A stretch of 10,804 nt of DNA from Flammeovirgaceae bacterium UBA2338 (GCA_002344795.1 DDUM01000066.1:4578-15381), one strand, 5' to 3'. Numbered from the stretch's first letter, positions 1 to 7,605 are shown. Translations and numbers: made by a program. Notes: generated by a model from the sequence alone, not told the origin.

Positions 1-1896
1 TACCGGTGCAGCAATTGCCATAACCCCCGGAAGCACCATCTCACGAAGAGCAGCTTTGGTGGAAATATCAACGCATTTTCCGTACTCTGCTTTTCCGTCT
101 GCATCGTGAAATGTTTTTTGATCTTCAGCACTCCATTCTTTCATATCCGTCTCACCGTTCTTTCTCATCACTCCAAGTGCTGCTTTCAATTCAGGGATAT
201 TAGCGAATTGTCTTCTCACTTCTTCAATCATGGCCATGGCCGCGCGACCAACAGCACCCATTGAAAGCGCAGAGAATACAAACGGAAGCATACCACCAAT
301 AAATAAACCGGCCATTACATTGGCTTTGGAAACATCAATCGAACTTAAATGAGCGGTAGTCATAAAAGCACCAAATAGGGCAAGCGCAGTAAGTGCTGCT
401 GAGCCGATGGCAAATCCTTTACCGATAGCGGCAGTGGTGTTACCTACAGCATCCAATTTATCTGTTCTTTGACGAACTTCTGGAGGTAACTCAGACATCT
501 CGGCAATACCACCTGCGTTATCTGAGATAGGGCCGTAAGCATCAACTGCCAACTGGATACCCAGGTTGGAAAGCATACCTACCGCTGCGATTGCAATACC
601 GTATAAGCCACCAAAATGGAATGCACCAATAATGGCCAGGGCAAGAATAAGAATGGGAATTGCAGTGGACATCATACCTACTCCAAGGCCAGCAATAATG
701 TTTGTCGCTGCGCCCGTTGAAGATTGACGAACAATTGAAAGTACCGGCTTTTTGCCCATACCTGTATAATATTCTGTTACCAAACCAATCAAAAGACCGG
801 CTACCAGCCCGATAACGGTGGCAATGAAAATACCAGTAGCGTTATAGTAATTTCCTTTCTCAGGATCAGCCCAGGCGTACAATGGATCTTTGAACCACCA
901 TCCCTCTGCGGGTAACAACCAATTGATAAGAAACCATGATGCAATAATCATGATCACGGCAGACACAATCTCACCTGTGTTCAATGCTTTTTGAGGGTCG
1001 CCACCTTCTTTCACTTTTACAAAGAAGGTACCGATGAATGACATTACTATACCCGTTCCGGCCAATACCAATGGCAACAATACTGCGGATAGGCCACCGA
1101 AATTATCAGAGAAACCAGGAACCATAAAAGCAGCGCCCAATACCATTGTACCAATAATCGATCCTACATAGGATTCAAATAAGTCGGCTCCCATACCGGC
1201 TACATCACCTACGTTATCACCTACGTTATCTGCGATAGTGGCAGGGTTCAATGGATGATCTTCAGGGATACCTGCTTCTACTTTACCTACGAGGTCAGCT
1301 CCCACATCGGCAGCTTTGGTATAAATACCACCACCGACACGTGCAAACAAGGCAATTGAAGAAGCACCAAATGAGAATCCAGTCAATACGGTAATCACCT
1401 GTGTGAGATTAGCCTGTGTATCGACCCCATAAATGGAAGCGTAGATGATGAAAAGAACACTTAGTCCAAGTACACCAATTCCTACAACACCCATACCCAT
1501 AACCGATCCACCTGTAAAGGCAACCTCAAGGGCACGACCAAGGCTTGTGCGGGCAGCTTGGGTAGTGCGCACGTTGGCTTTAGTAGCCACACGCATACCA
1601 ATGAAACCTGCAAGGGCAGAGCTAAATGCGCCCAATACAAAAGAGATGCCTACAAGAGGTGAGGAGGTCTCGCTGCTGGCTGTGAAGGCCAATAGGACAG
1701 CCACACATGCCACAAATACAGACAGCACTTTGTACTCAGCTTTTAGAAAGGCCATTGCGCCTTCGGCAATATGGCCGGCAATTCTTTTCATTTTGTCGGT
1801 GCCGGCATCTTGTTTAGATACCCAGGCACTCTTCCAAATCACATACAACAAGCCCAGTACTCCGAGGACGGGCATAACATACAATACACTCTGCAT
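1..1896 (-). CDS. hppA: Membrane-bound sodium-translocating pyrophosphatase (N-terminal 632 residues, cut by left edge)
   Basis: This integral membrane enzyme hydrolyses cytoplasmic pyrophosphate and uses the energy to pump cations out. The reading frame is open from the ATG at 1896 to base 1, giving 632 residues of a protein usually about 700-780 long, so the C-terminus lies outside. The substrate-binding motif DVGADLVGKVE is at residues 197-207 and is followed by the Asp-rich NVGDNVGDVAGMGADLFESY segment. Glu241 in the F-E-S-Y context is where Na+-pumping members carry their gate glutamate; plant H+ pumps have it four residues later. GNTTAAIGKG has Ala489 where K+-independent enzymes have Lys, so K+ dependence is expected. 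Many hydrophobic helices are evident. An insertion of roughly 25 residues near residues 575-600 (KNGETDMKEW region) is, from memory, common in Bacteroidota enzymes. Na+ versus mixed Na+/H+ transport cannot be settled here. The family assignment is very secure. Confidence 0.97.
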   Translation of the reverse strand, partial: MQSVLYVMPVLGVLGLLYVIWKSAWVSKQDAGTDKMKRIAGHIAEGAMAFLKAEYKVLSVFVACVAVLLAFTASSETSSPLVGISFVLGAFSSALAGFIGMRVATKANVRTTQAARTSLGRALEVAFTGGSVMGMGVVGIGVLGLSVLFIIYASIYGVDTQANLTQVITVLTGFSFGASSIALFARVGGGIYTKAADVGADLVGKVEAGIPEDHPLNPATIADNVGDNVGDVAGMGADLFESYVGSIIGTMVLGAAFMVPGFSDNFGGLSAVLLPLVLAGTGIVMSFIGTFFVKVKEGGDPQKALNTGEIVSAVIMIIASWFLINWLLPAEGWWFKDPLYAWADPEKGNYYNATGIFIATVIGLVAGLLIGLVTEYYTGMGKKPVLSIVRQSSTGAATNIIAGLGVGMMSTAIPILILALAIIGAFHFGGLYGIAIAAVGMLSNLGIQLAVDAYGPISDNAGGIAEMSELPPEVRQRTDKLDAVGNTTAAIGKGFAIGSAALTALALFGAFMTTAHLSSIDVSKANVMAGLFIGGMLPFVFSALSMGAVGRAAMAMIEEVRRQFANIPELKAALGVMRKNGETDMKEWSAEDQKTFHDADGKAEYGKCVDISTKAALREMVLPGVMAIAAPV

Positions 1897-1923
1897 ACAG
1901 GTTAGATTTATTAATAACTCAAA

Positions 1924-1946
1924 TGCCCGCTTACATTAAACGGGCA
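1924..1946 (-). other. Hairpin in the hppA leader
   Basis: TGCCCG (1924-1929) pairs perfectly with CGGGCA (1941-1946). After one mismatch, three further inner pairs are possible, leaving a three-base loop. It lies between the predicted start of transcription and the hppA ATG, ending 28 bases before it. It is followed on the minus strand by ATTTGAG rather than a T-run, so a leader structure is more likely than a terminator for the upstream gene. Confidence 0.45.
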
Positions 1947-1965
1947 GGGTCTCTTAAAAACTCCG

Positions 1966-1996
1966 CAAAGATAGGATAAGCATCAAAAAATTAAAA
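1966..1996 (-). promoter_or_regulatory. Probable Bacteroidota-type promoter of hppA
   Basis: On the minus strand TATCTTTG (1966-1973) matches the Bacteroidota -7 consensus TAnnTTTG exactly. The -33 position about 20 bases upstream reads TTT within a T-rich stretch, so that half is weak. Transcription would start near 1960, giving a leader of about 64 bases before the hppA ATG. The site lies just after the upstream psi-like gene, so hppA probably has its own promoter. Confidence 0.5.
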
Positions 1997-2016
1997 TATA
2001 ACTTGGTCTTGGATGG

Positions 2017-2391
2017 TTATAATGAAAACAGCTGTTTTAGACTGATCCACAGCTTTTTCTTTAATTGATCATCTCCAAGGAGGGTAGTAAGGTTGTCTGC
2101 CAGCACTAATTGGGTTTCTGGTGTTGTCACCACCTCATAAGCAGTTACTCCAGGAGCCTCAATTCCAAATCCAATAATTCGGGGAGGTTTCTCAGCCCAC
2201 TTTGATAAGTCCAGCGATTTCATCTCTACAATACGCACGGCTGCCATACTCAGCTTCACGGAATTCAGAATCTTAGATAAGAGATCAATTTCTTTTTCTC
2301 CCAAATTCTTCCATTTTGTGTTGATGACAACAGTGGTGAGTGAGGGGAAAACATAAAGGTCTTCTGTAAAGGTAGCTTCCACGCTGTTCAT
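2017..2391 (-). CDS. Small conserved protein resembling DNA polymerase III psi subunit (HolD-like)
   Basis: This is a 124-residue soluble protein without signal peptide or membrane segment. The middle part (L-L-S-K-I-L-N-S-V-K-L-S, residues about 37-48) and the C-terminus (A-D-N-L-T-T-L-L then K-K-K-L-W-I-S-L-K-Q-L-F, about residues 97-121) follow the layout of E. coli HolD. HolD has L-V-S-D-V-L-R-A-L-T-V-S in the middle and ends with an L-T-D-L motif followed by A-A-L-W-Q-Q-I. From memory, similar short proteins occur widely in Bacteroidota next to housekeeping genes. HolD links the clamp-loader core to chi and SSB; that role here is inference from a visual alignment only. The ATG overlaps the stop of the thioesterase gene by four bases (ATGA), so the two are probably translationally coupled. 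If the psi reading is wrong, it is simply an uncharacterised Bacteroidota protein. Confidence 0.85.
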   Translation of the reverse strand: MNSVEATFTEDLYVFPSLTTVVINTKWKNLGEKEIDLLSKILNSVKLSMAAVRIVEMKSLDLSKWAEKPPRIIGFGIEAPGVTAYEVVTTPETQLVLADNLTTLLGDDQLKKKLWISLKQLFSL

Positions 2392-2924
2392 AACTTAAAA
2401 TCAGTTTTGATATCAAAAATAGACTTCAGTTCATTGGCATCTTTCGGATTCATCCGCTGTGCAAGGATCAGGCGAAGCTGCCGCCTTCTCAAGGCCCCAT
2501 CAAATTGTATTTTCTCGTCTTCCGTTTCAGGCACAACTTCCGGCACTGGCGTTGGGCGACCGTCCTTGTCAAGAGCCACAAAAGTAAAGTAGGCCAAATT
2601 GCTTTCCATTTTCTTATCGGCTGGAATATCCTCAGCCACCACCTCTATTTTTACCTCCATAGAGGTATTGAATGATCGGGTGACTTTTGCCTTCAAAGTC
2701 ACGACATTGCCCAATTGAATTGGAGATTTGAATGAAATGTTATCGACTGAGGCGGTAACCACTACATGGTTGGAGTGTTTCTGTGCTGAGATGGCTGAAA
2801 CAATATCCATCCAATGCATAAGCCTTCCTCCCATGAGGTTATTAAATGTATTGGTGTCGTTAGGCAGCACCAATTCGGTCATACTGACTAATGATTCTCT
2901 GGGGTACTTCTTTTTTCGAGCCAT
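2388..2924 (-). CDS. Acyl-CoA thioesterase, hotdog fold (YciA/BACH type)
   Basis: The protein hydrolyses acyl-CoA to free acid and CoA in the cytoplasm. It has 178 residues from the ATG at 2924. The single hotdog domain starts with P-N-D-T-N-T-F-N-N-L-M-G-G and continues with H-W-M-D-I, where Asp40 is the family's catalytic acid. T-A-S-V-D-N-I-S-F (strand region) and F-V-A-L-D-K-D-G-R-P-T-P-V-P close the domain, as in YciA. The C-terminal 45 residues are charged and helical. The frame stays open to a TTG at 2960, but related proteins begin at M-A-R-K-K-K, and a weak -7-like box (GATTTTTG, 2958-2965) overlaps that TTG, so I prefer the ATG. The stop overlaps the following psi-like gene by four bases. 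The substrate chain length cannot be read from sequence. Confidence 0.93.
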   Translation of the reverse strand: MARKKKYPRESLVSMTELVLPNDTNTFNNLMGGRLMHWMDIVSAISAQKHSNHVVVTASVDNISFKSPIQLGNVVTLKAKVTRSFNTSMEVKIEVVAEDIPADKKMESNLAYFTFVALDKDGRPTPVPEVVPETEDEKIQFDGALRRRQLRLILAQRMNPKDANELKSIFDIKTDFKL

Positions 2925-3054
2925 TGAATAAGGGTTGTTGCTGATTATTAAGTTCTGCAAAAATCAGAAAAAATAACCAGGTATTGGCATTGAGGGATAG
3001 ACAACTGAGGGTGAAGGCATTGGGTTGGATATTGGATTCAGGGAATTCCGATTT

Positions 3055-3702
3055 TTACTGCCAGCCTTGTTGGCCTCTCAGCGGCACAAAGGCGAAATAG
3101 TCAAAGGACTCTTCCAATAGCTTGTCTCCCTGCTTCGTGATTTTTAACATTTTCTGACGCTCCCTGTCTCCAACCGGAATAACCAGAACACCTCCTTCTG
3201 CCAATTGATCGGTAAGAGCTGTGGGTACTACCGGAGCCCCTGCTGTAACCAATATTTTGTCAAAAGGTGCTTTGGAAGGGAAACCCTTGGAGCCATCTCC
3301 ATGTATAAAGTATGGTTTGTAGCCTAATTGAGGCAAAAATGCCTTTGTGCGCTCAAATAAGGTTTTGTTATATTCTATAGTATAGAGTGTTGCACCCAAT
3401 TCGAGCAGAATACATGCCTGATAGCCCGATCCTGTGCCAATTTCCAATACTTTATCCCCTGGCTTCACATTGAGCTTCTCCGTTTGAAATGCGACTGTGT
3501 ACGGCTGGGAAATGGTCTGCCCTTCGCCTATGGGAAAGGCCTTGTCCTCATAGGCATGGATAAGCAGGGCATCATCGAAAAACACGTGCCTGGGCACCTT
3601 TCCGATGGCTGCCAATAACCGTTCATCACTAATGCCCTTTAAACGCAGTTTTTTAACCAGTTTGTTGCGGAGCCCTCTTTGTTTATAGTTGTCTTCTACC
3701 AT
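3055..3702 (-). CDS. pcm: Protein-L-isoaspartate O-methyltransferase
   Basis: Pcm uses S-adenosylmethionine to methylate isoaspartyl residues in aged proteins, starting their repair to aspartate. The 215-residue protein has the family signature V-P-R-H-x-F at residues 36-41, the G-E-G-Q-T-I-S-Q-P-Y substrate segment (about 59-68), and SAM-binding motif I V-L-E-I-G-T-G-S-G-Y-Q (about 85-95). D-K-I-L-V-T-A-G-A-P and a late G-G-V-L-V-I-P-V-G segment follow. The length fits the family. The frame is open to a TTG at 3744, but M-V-E-D-N-Y at 3702 is the usual start in Bacteroidota, and a promoter-like box overlaps the TTG. A gap of about 130 bases separates it from the thioesterase gene, and I see no clear terminator between them. 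Confidence 0.95.
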   Translation of the reverse strand: MVEDNYKQRGLRNKLVKKLRLKGISDERLLAAIGKVPRHVFFDDALLIHAYEDKAFPIGEGQTISQPYTVAFQTEKLNVKPGDKVLEIGTGSGYQACILLELGATLYTIEYNKTLFERTKAFLPQLGYKPYFIHGDGSKGFPSKAPFDKILVTAGAPVVPTALTDQLAEGGVLVIPVGDRERQKMLKITKQGDKLLEESFDYFAFVPLRGQQGWQ

Positions 3703-3741
3703 GTAAATTTGTCGCAAAAAAGGCCAATTTTTCAGGTTAAA

Positions 3742-3775
3742 CAAAGTTTTAGAAAAATTGTAGGAAAATTGAAAC
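3742..3775 (-). promoter_or_regulatory. Possible promoter of pcm
   Basis: On the minus strand AAACTTTG (3742-3749) differs from the Bacteroidota -7 consensus TAnnTTTG at one base. TTTC lies 22 bases upstream (3772-3775) as a poor -33 match. It is 39 bases before the preferred pcm ATG, which supports that start over the TTG at 3744. Confidence 0.35.
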
Positions 3776-3798
3776 CGAAGCGGCTATCTTAGGGTTCT

Positions 3799-3949
3799 CT
3801 AATACACAGTCAATAAGCTTTTTTGCCATAGCGTTAAAACTGTGTGAACCTGACCCTTCACAGTAGGAGTGGTATCCCCACTAACTACTGGATGGTCAGG
3901 GAATATTAATAAAGAAACCCCGAAATTTGCTTTTTTTCGGGGTTTTTTT
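3799..3949 (+). ncRNA. Candidate structured small RNA ending in an intrinsic terminator
   Basis: The gap between pcm and the CHAT gene holds three consecutive hairpins. First, ACACAGT (3804-3810) pairs with ACTGTGT (3839-3845). Second, a compound stem pairs CCTGACC (3849-3855) with GGTCAGG (3894-3900), CAGTAG (3861-3866) with CTACTG (3885-3890), and AGTGG (3868-3872) with CCACT (3878-3882). Third, AAACCCCGAAA (3915-3925) pairs with TTTCGGGGTTT (3935-3945), with a T-run from 3943 to 3949. On the plus strand the last is a strong terminator, although no plus-strand gene is visible upstream. TATCTTAG (3785-3792) is one base from the -7 consensus and would start RNA near 3799; its -33 half is poor. 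The hairpins could instead belong to a dispersed repeat or to the 3' end of the CHAT mRNA. It matches no RNA family I recognise. Confidence 0.35.
3915..3949. terminator. Bidirectional intrinsic terminator after the CHAT gene
   Basis: An 11-base perfect stem (AAACCCCGAAA, 3915-3925, with TTTCGGGGTTT, 3935-3945) encloses a 9-base loop. On the plus strand it runs into seven T residues. On the minus strand it is followed by a T-rich CTTTATT and lies 14 bases after the CHAT stop codon, where it should end the barrel-CHAT transcript. Confidence 0.85.
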
Positions 3950-3959
3950 GTTTCTACCT

Positions 3960-6659
3960 TTAAAACCCAAAGATCACGAAAGGAGCCCAATAGTAGGGGG
4001 CAGCATAGGTATTTTCTTTGATCATCTTCAGTTTTGATGCCCTTAATGCGGCCGAAAAATCGTTGTTATTATTGGCTAATAATTCGGTGTAAAATTCGCG
4101 CATTAATTGGGAGGTAGAAGCGTCTGCAACACTCCAAAACGACACAATAATATTTCTTGCGCCAGCGTAAATTAACGCTCGGGAAAGTCCGATCACACCT
4201 TCTCCTTTTGATATTTTTCCAAGCCCGGTTTCGCAGGCAGAAAGCGCCACTAAATCTGCATTTAATTCGAGGTTATAAATTTCTCCTGAATACAAATTAC
4301 CATCTTCATTGATCCCCTGATTTAAAAATATTCTGGAAAGTTCAGGGTTTTGTTCGTCTACAATACCGTGGGTAGCAAAGTGGAGGTATTTGTAATCCTT
4401 CATAGCCGAAGATTTAATATGATCTTCATCGGCTTGTGTTTTAATGAGTGTTTCGCTTTTTAGGTTACGGGAACTAAATAGTTGTGCAATCTTCTGTACC
4501 TCTTCTTCTGTACCGGGCAGTGTATTTAGGCTGCTGTTAGATGTAAATTCAACAGGGGCACATAAAAGAATAGATGCAGGAGCAGTAGAGGCGGAGGTAT
4601 TCCCTTCCTTTTGAAGAATTAAACCTGCTGAAAATTCGTAACTAATGCTGTAATCATTTAACAAGTACGGTAATTGACCGTAACCATTGGCACTTTTTAC
4701 AGATTGACTGAACAAGGCTTCAAAAGGGATAACTCCCATACGACCTGTTGGAATAATGACCAGATGGCTAATGCCTCCAGGAAGAGGGGGGATGATACTC
4801 CTGGATAATGTTGCTGCGGTGTTGACGTAGGTATTGATCTCATTGTAGAAAAGGCTATTACGAAGCCCTGTAATGAGCTTGTCGAAGTCTGCGGGTATTT
4901 CCTTGTCAATGATTTTATACTTGTTGTTGGAGATCACAAAGGTGTAAAGCCGGTTATTCTTTTCATCCATAAAGTAACTAAGTACAGCAGTTTTGTTATC
5001 CAGCTTAGACTGAATCTCTGTTATGGATGGGGAGGCAGAGTTAAATTTTAGATTGTAATACTCCGGAAATTTTTCTTCCAGGCCCTTGACAAAGACTTCG
5101 TAGTCGCGGTTTACTTTAAACAAGATATCACGCAAGGATTGCTCTTCTTCCGAGGATGGCTTTTGTGCCAACTGCTGATTGCAATAGGCAGCCAGTGCTT
5201 TCAGGTATTTTTCTTCTTCCAGCAGCTCTGGCGGAATACCGGCAAAGGACTTGGCGTTGGAATCTGAGATAGCGTCTTGCAATACGGCCGATTTGCTTTT
5301 TTCAGCGAAGTAGAATGTGAGTTCCCTAAAAGGTTTTTTCTTCCAGGCATTTTGGGCCAGAGTATGCGCAACCCGAACACCGTCTGCATACACTTCATTG
5401 GCAATTACACCAAGGGCCAGCTTGTCGCTTTCACTGCTAATCTGATTCCTGAGCCTTTCAATCAATTCATCACACCTTTTAATGGACTCCATACTTAAAA
5501 GTAAGTCGGCAAATTTTAACGTCTTCCCAAAATACTTGGCTTCCAATGCTTCAGCTTTAAAAAGGAGGGAGTACAGCAATACATTGCCATTATAGAAATT
5601 TTCACCATCAGGGTTAATAGCAGGGTTGCTACTGTTAAAGTCTTTTACATTGGCCTGCAATGCTCTTTGATAATAGTTGATTGCTTCATCATACTTCCGC
5701 TGTGCCAATTCCAGATTACCAATTGCATTTAAGGTGGAGGCAATATCCGGATGTTTGTTACCATAACTTTCTTCATACATTTTCAGTGCCCGGTCAAAAT
5801 AACCTTGCCCCGCTTTGGTGTCACCCATTTTTACATAGGTCTGGCCCAGATTAGAAAGTACAAAAGCTTTTGAAGGGTGCGGTTGCGGATAGACTTTTTC
5901 CCAGATATTCAGGGCGGTTTCCAAACTGTTTACAGCGTCACCATAGAATTCAAGTTCTCGATAGATTACACCCAGGTTGGTATTGGCAATGGCAATTTTT
6001 GGATGGGTTTCATCATGTAACTGTTGGTAAATCGCCAGCGACTGATCGTAATAATCAAGTGCTTTCTCAGCATCCGTTGCCGTGTACACCAGGCCTAAGT
6101 CATTGTAGGTAGCGGCAATAAGTTCATGACTTTCGGGCAAAACTTCTTTTCTTAGCGATAATGCTTTTAGGAGCTGCTCTTCTGCTTGTTGAGATTTACC
6201 GGTAACGTTATAAACGATCCCTAATGTAGCAATGGCTTCGGCTGCCTCCAGCGAAGTACTATTGCCCGATTGTCCGAAGGAGTCAATAGCAGATTGAAGG
6301 GCTTCCAAAGCCAGATCGTTCCTGCCTTCATTCAAATAAAGCATTCCCTTGTGCGAACTCAAAATAGCGGAGGCAAAGTCTTTGTCTGAGGTGAGCTTGT
6401 CTGCTGCAATAGAAAGTTGGTCAAGGAGTTCACGGCCTTCGTCTAACTTTCCAGAACGGATAAGAGCTTGCGCGCGTTTACAATTGACCTGAAGGCTGGC
6501 CAGATTGCTGCCAATACTTTTACCTTCTGTTAAACGAATTACTTCGCTGTAGTTGGCATCCAAGAGCAAGACATCCAATGTTTCCAGTGTCGCATCCTGA
6601 GCCAATAATGAAAGTGAAAATAAGGAGGATACGAGAAAAGTGATGAGCTTCTTTTTCAT
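3960..6659 (-). CDS. Secreted TPR-CHAT protein (caspase-like peptidase domain)
   Basis: This 899-residue protein begins with a Sec signal peptide (M-K-K-K-L, hydrophobic core, L-L-A-Q near residue 21) and has no lipobox cysteine, so it should leave the cytoplasm. Residues about 50-340 are tetratricopeptide repeats of the kinesin-light-chain kind, with recurrent N-L-G-x-x-Y and A-L-x-x-x-E patterns. Residues about 350-550 are helical. A CHAT domain fills about 550-899, with the dyad visible as His764 in H-F-A-T-H-G and Cys809 in S-A-C-E-T-G, then G-E-G-V-I-G-L-S-R-A and a C-terminal Y-Y-W-A-P-F-V-I-F-G. CHAT domains are caspase-family cysteine peptidases; TPR partners usually bind peptides or proteins. 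The ATG at 6659 was chosen because it starts the signal peptide; the in-frame ATG at 6713 lies inside the upstream gene. The barrel gene stops one base before it, so they form one operon. The target is unknown. Confidence 0.95.
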   Translation of the reverse strand: MKKKLITFLVSSLFSLSLLAQDATLETLDVLLLDANYSEVIRLTEGKSIGSNLASLQVNCKRAQALIRSGKLDEGRELLDQLSIAADKLTSDKDFASAILSSHKGMLYLNEGRNDLALEALQSAIDSFGQSGNSTSLEAAEAIATLGIVYNVTGKSQQAEEQLLKALSLRKEVLPESHELIAATYNDLGLVYTATDAEKALDYYDQSLAIYQQLHDETHPKIAIANTNLGVIYRELEFYGDAVNSLETALNIWEKVYPQPHPSKAFVLSNLGQTYVKMGDTKAGQGYFDRALKMYEESYGNKHPDIASTLNAIGNLELAQRKYDEAINYYQRALQANVKDFNSSNPAINPDGENFYNGNVLLYSLLFKAEALEAKYFGKTLKFADLLLSMESIKRCDELIERLRNQISSESDKLALGVIANEVYADGVRVAHTLAQNAWKKKPFRELTFYFAEKSKSAVLQDAISDSNAKSFAGIPPELLEEEKYLKALAAYCNQQLAQKPSSEEEQSLRDILFKVNRDYEVFVKGLEEKFPEYYNLKFNSASPSITEIQSKLDNKTAVLSYFMDEKNNRLYTFVISNNKYKIIDKEIPADFDKLITGLRNSLFYNEINTYVNTAATLSRSIIPPLPGGISHLVIIPTGRMGVIPFEALFSQSVKSANGYGQLPYLLNDYSISYEFSAGLILQKEGNTSASTAPASILLCAPVEFTSNSSLNTLPGTEEEVQKIAQLFSSRNLKSETLIKTQADEDHIKSSAMKDYKYLHFATHGIVDEQNPELSRIFLNQGINEDGNLYSGEIYNLELNADLVALSACETGLGKISKGEGVIGLSRALIYAGARNIIVSFWSVADASTSQLMREFYTELLANNNNDFSAALRASKLKMIKENTYAAPYYWAPFVIFGF

Positions 6660-6660
6660 A

Positions 6661-7605
6661 TCAGAACCTGTAGTAATAGCTAACAGTTGAAACCATATTA
6701 CGGGTAAGTCCATCTGGGTTTACGTCTCTATCGGTTAGCTTTATGCCCATTAGCAGACGTATGCCAGACTGCACATTAAAGCTATATCCAAATGTACCTA
6801 TCACTGAGAAAGCCATACCTGTAGTTCCATCTAATTTTTTTCTTATTCCTGTATCAGGATCAAGTATTGAGTCTTTACTAATGCGAATAATGGGTAAACC
6901 TCCCAGGGAAGCATTGAATTGAGAAAATCTGAAATTTCTCTCCGCGCGAAACATGATATCGGTGCCACGTTTTAAGCGGTTGGACTGATTGTAGGTTTTT
7001 ACATATGTGAAGTCTGGGTAGACAGGTTCTCTCCATTCATCCCAAACAAAAGTGTTTTCATTTTTATTAAAAGGGTGTTGCAATCCGGTTGCGAAAAGCC
7101 AGTCTCGTGTTTTTAAAGATATGCCGGTGATGAAATCATAGGTTCCCAGGCTGGTTTGGTAATACATGGGAAAATCAATGTCGTTTCTTGTTGGATCCGA
7201 CAAGTTGGCTTTGTTCGAGGGTATTTTGGCCCCTACGGTAACATTGACATCGTACTTATCAGTCGATTTTAAATTTTGTGTAAGACTGAGCGAGATGTCG
7301 CTCATTCCACTGGTTTCACCAAAGTTTCCAGTCACTGCCTGATAGGGGAGTTTGACCTGAAAGAATGTTTTTGGTGTAATGCTAAAGTTTAAGTCGGCCG
7401 TTGCCACATATATGATGGGAGAGGTGGTGGTAGTGCCCCGATAAAAGCTGAATTCCATCGAACGAAGCTTGAATTCCACTTTTTTGTTGAAGGGCTGGTC
7501 GGGTTTCATGGCACCCATGGTGCAAAATCCGGCATCGCTACAGCCTTGCGCTGCCGCTGTTAATGATAATCCCAGGGTCAATAGAATGATTACAACACGA
7601 ATCAT
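6661..7605 (-). CDS. Probable outer-membrane beta-barrel protein
   Basis: The 314-residue protein starts with a signal peptide (M-I-R-V-V-I-I-L-L, cleavage likely after A-A-A-Q at about residue 20). The mature N-terminus has a close cysteine pair in G-C-S-D-A-G-F-C that could form a disulfide. The rest alternates polar and hydrophobic residues in many short strands (for example F-F-Q-V-K-L-P-Y and D-I-S-L-S-L-T-Q), separated by charged turns. It ends in aromatic Y-Y-Y-R-F, the usual C-terminal signal of outer-membrane barrels. I do not recognise a named family; channel or porin-like transporter is the best general guess. The frame is open to a TTG at 7632, but the ATG at 7605 starts the signal peptide. 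A weak -7-like GAATTTTG (7630-7637) precedes it. The CHAT gene follows after one base, suggesting that the two products act together in the envelope. Confidence 0.85.
   Translation of the reverse strand: MIRVVIILLTLGLSLTAAAQGCSDAGFCTMGAMKPDQPFNKKVEFKLRSMEFSFYRGTTTTSPIIYVATADLNFSITPKTFFQVKLPYQAVTGNFGETSGMSDISLSLTQNLKSTDKYDVNVTVGAKIPSNKANLSDPTRNDIDFPMYYQTSLGTYDFITGISLKTRDWLFATGLQHPFNKNENTFVWDEWREPVYPDFTYVKTYNQSNRLKRGTDIMFRAERNFRFSQFNASLGGLPIIRISKDSILDPDTGIRKKLDGTTGMAFSVIGTFGYSFNVQSGIRLLMGIKLTDRDVNPDGLTRNMVSTVSYYYRF

Noticed and set aside
1445..1939. A 164-codon plus-strand open frame
   Set aside because: It lies opposite hppA, is rich in Pro, Thr and Arg with no recognisable motif, and the minus-strand frame is unmistakably a pyrophosphatase.
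2961..3054. Short similar phrases (GGCATTGAGG and GGCATTGGG) and a GGAATTCC palindrome between pcm and the thioesterase gene
   Set aside because: They are too short and imperfect to call a repeat, terminator or operator; I see nothing else in this gap except the weak -7-like box at its edge.
3849..3900. Resemblance of GGTCAGG to the conserved part of the bacterial SRP RNA
   Set aside because: The diagnostic GGAAGGAAGCAGCC-like loop is absent on both strands, and the pairing differs.
3799..3990. A 63-codon minus-strand frame in the gap after the CHAT gene
   Set aside because: It begins inside the CHAT coding end and runs through the terminator stem and the hairpins; the composition does not look like a protein.
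6660..6713. An upstream in-frame ATG extending the CHAT protein by 18 residues
   Set aside because: It would place a long extension before a clear signal peptide and lies within the barrel gene; the ATG at 6659 fits better.
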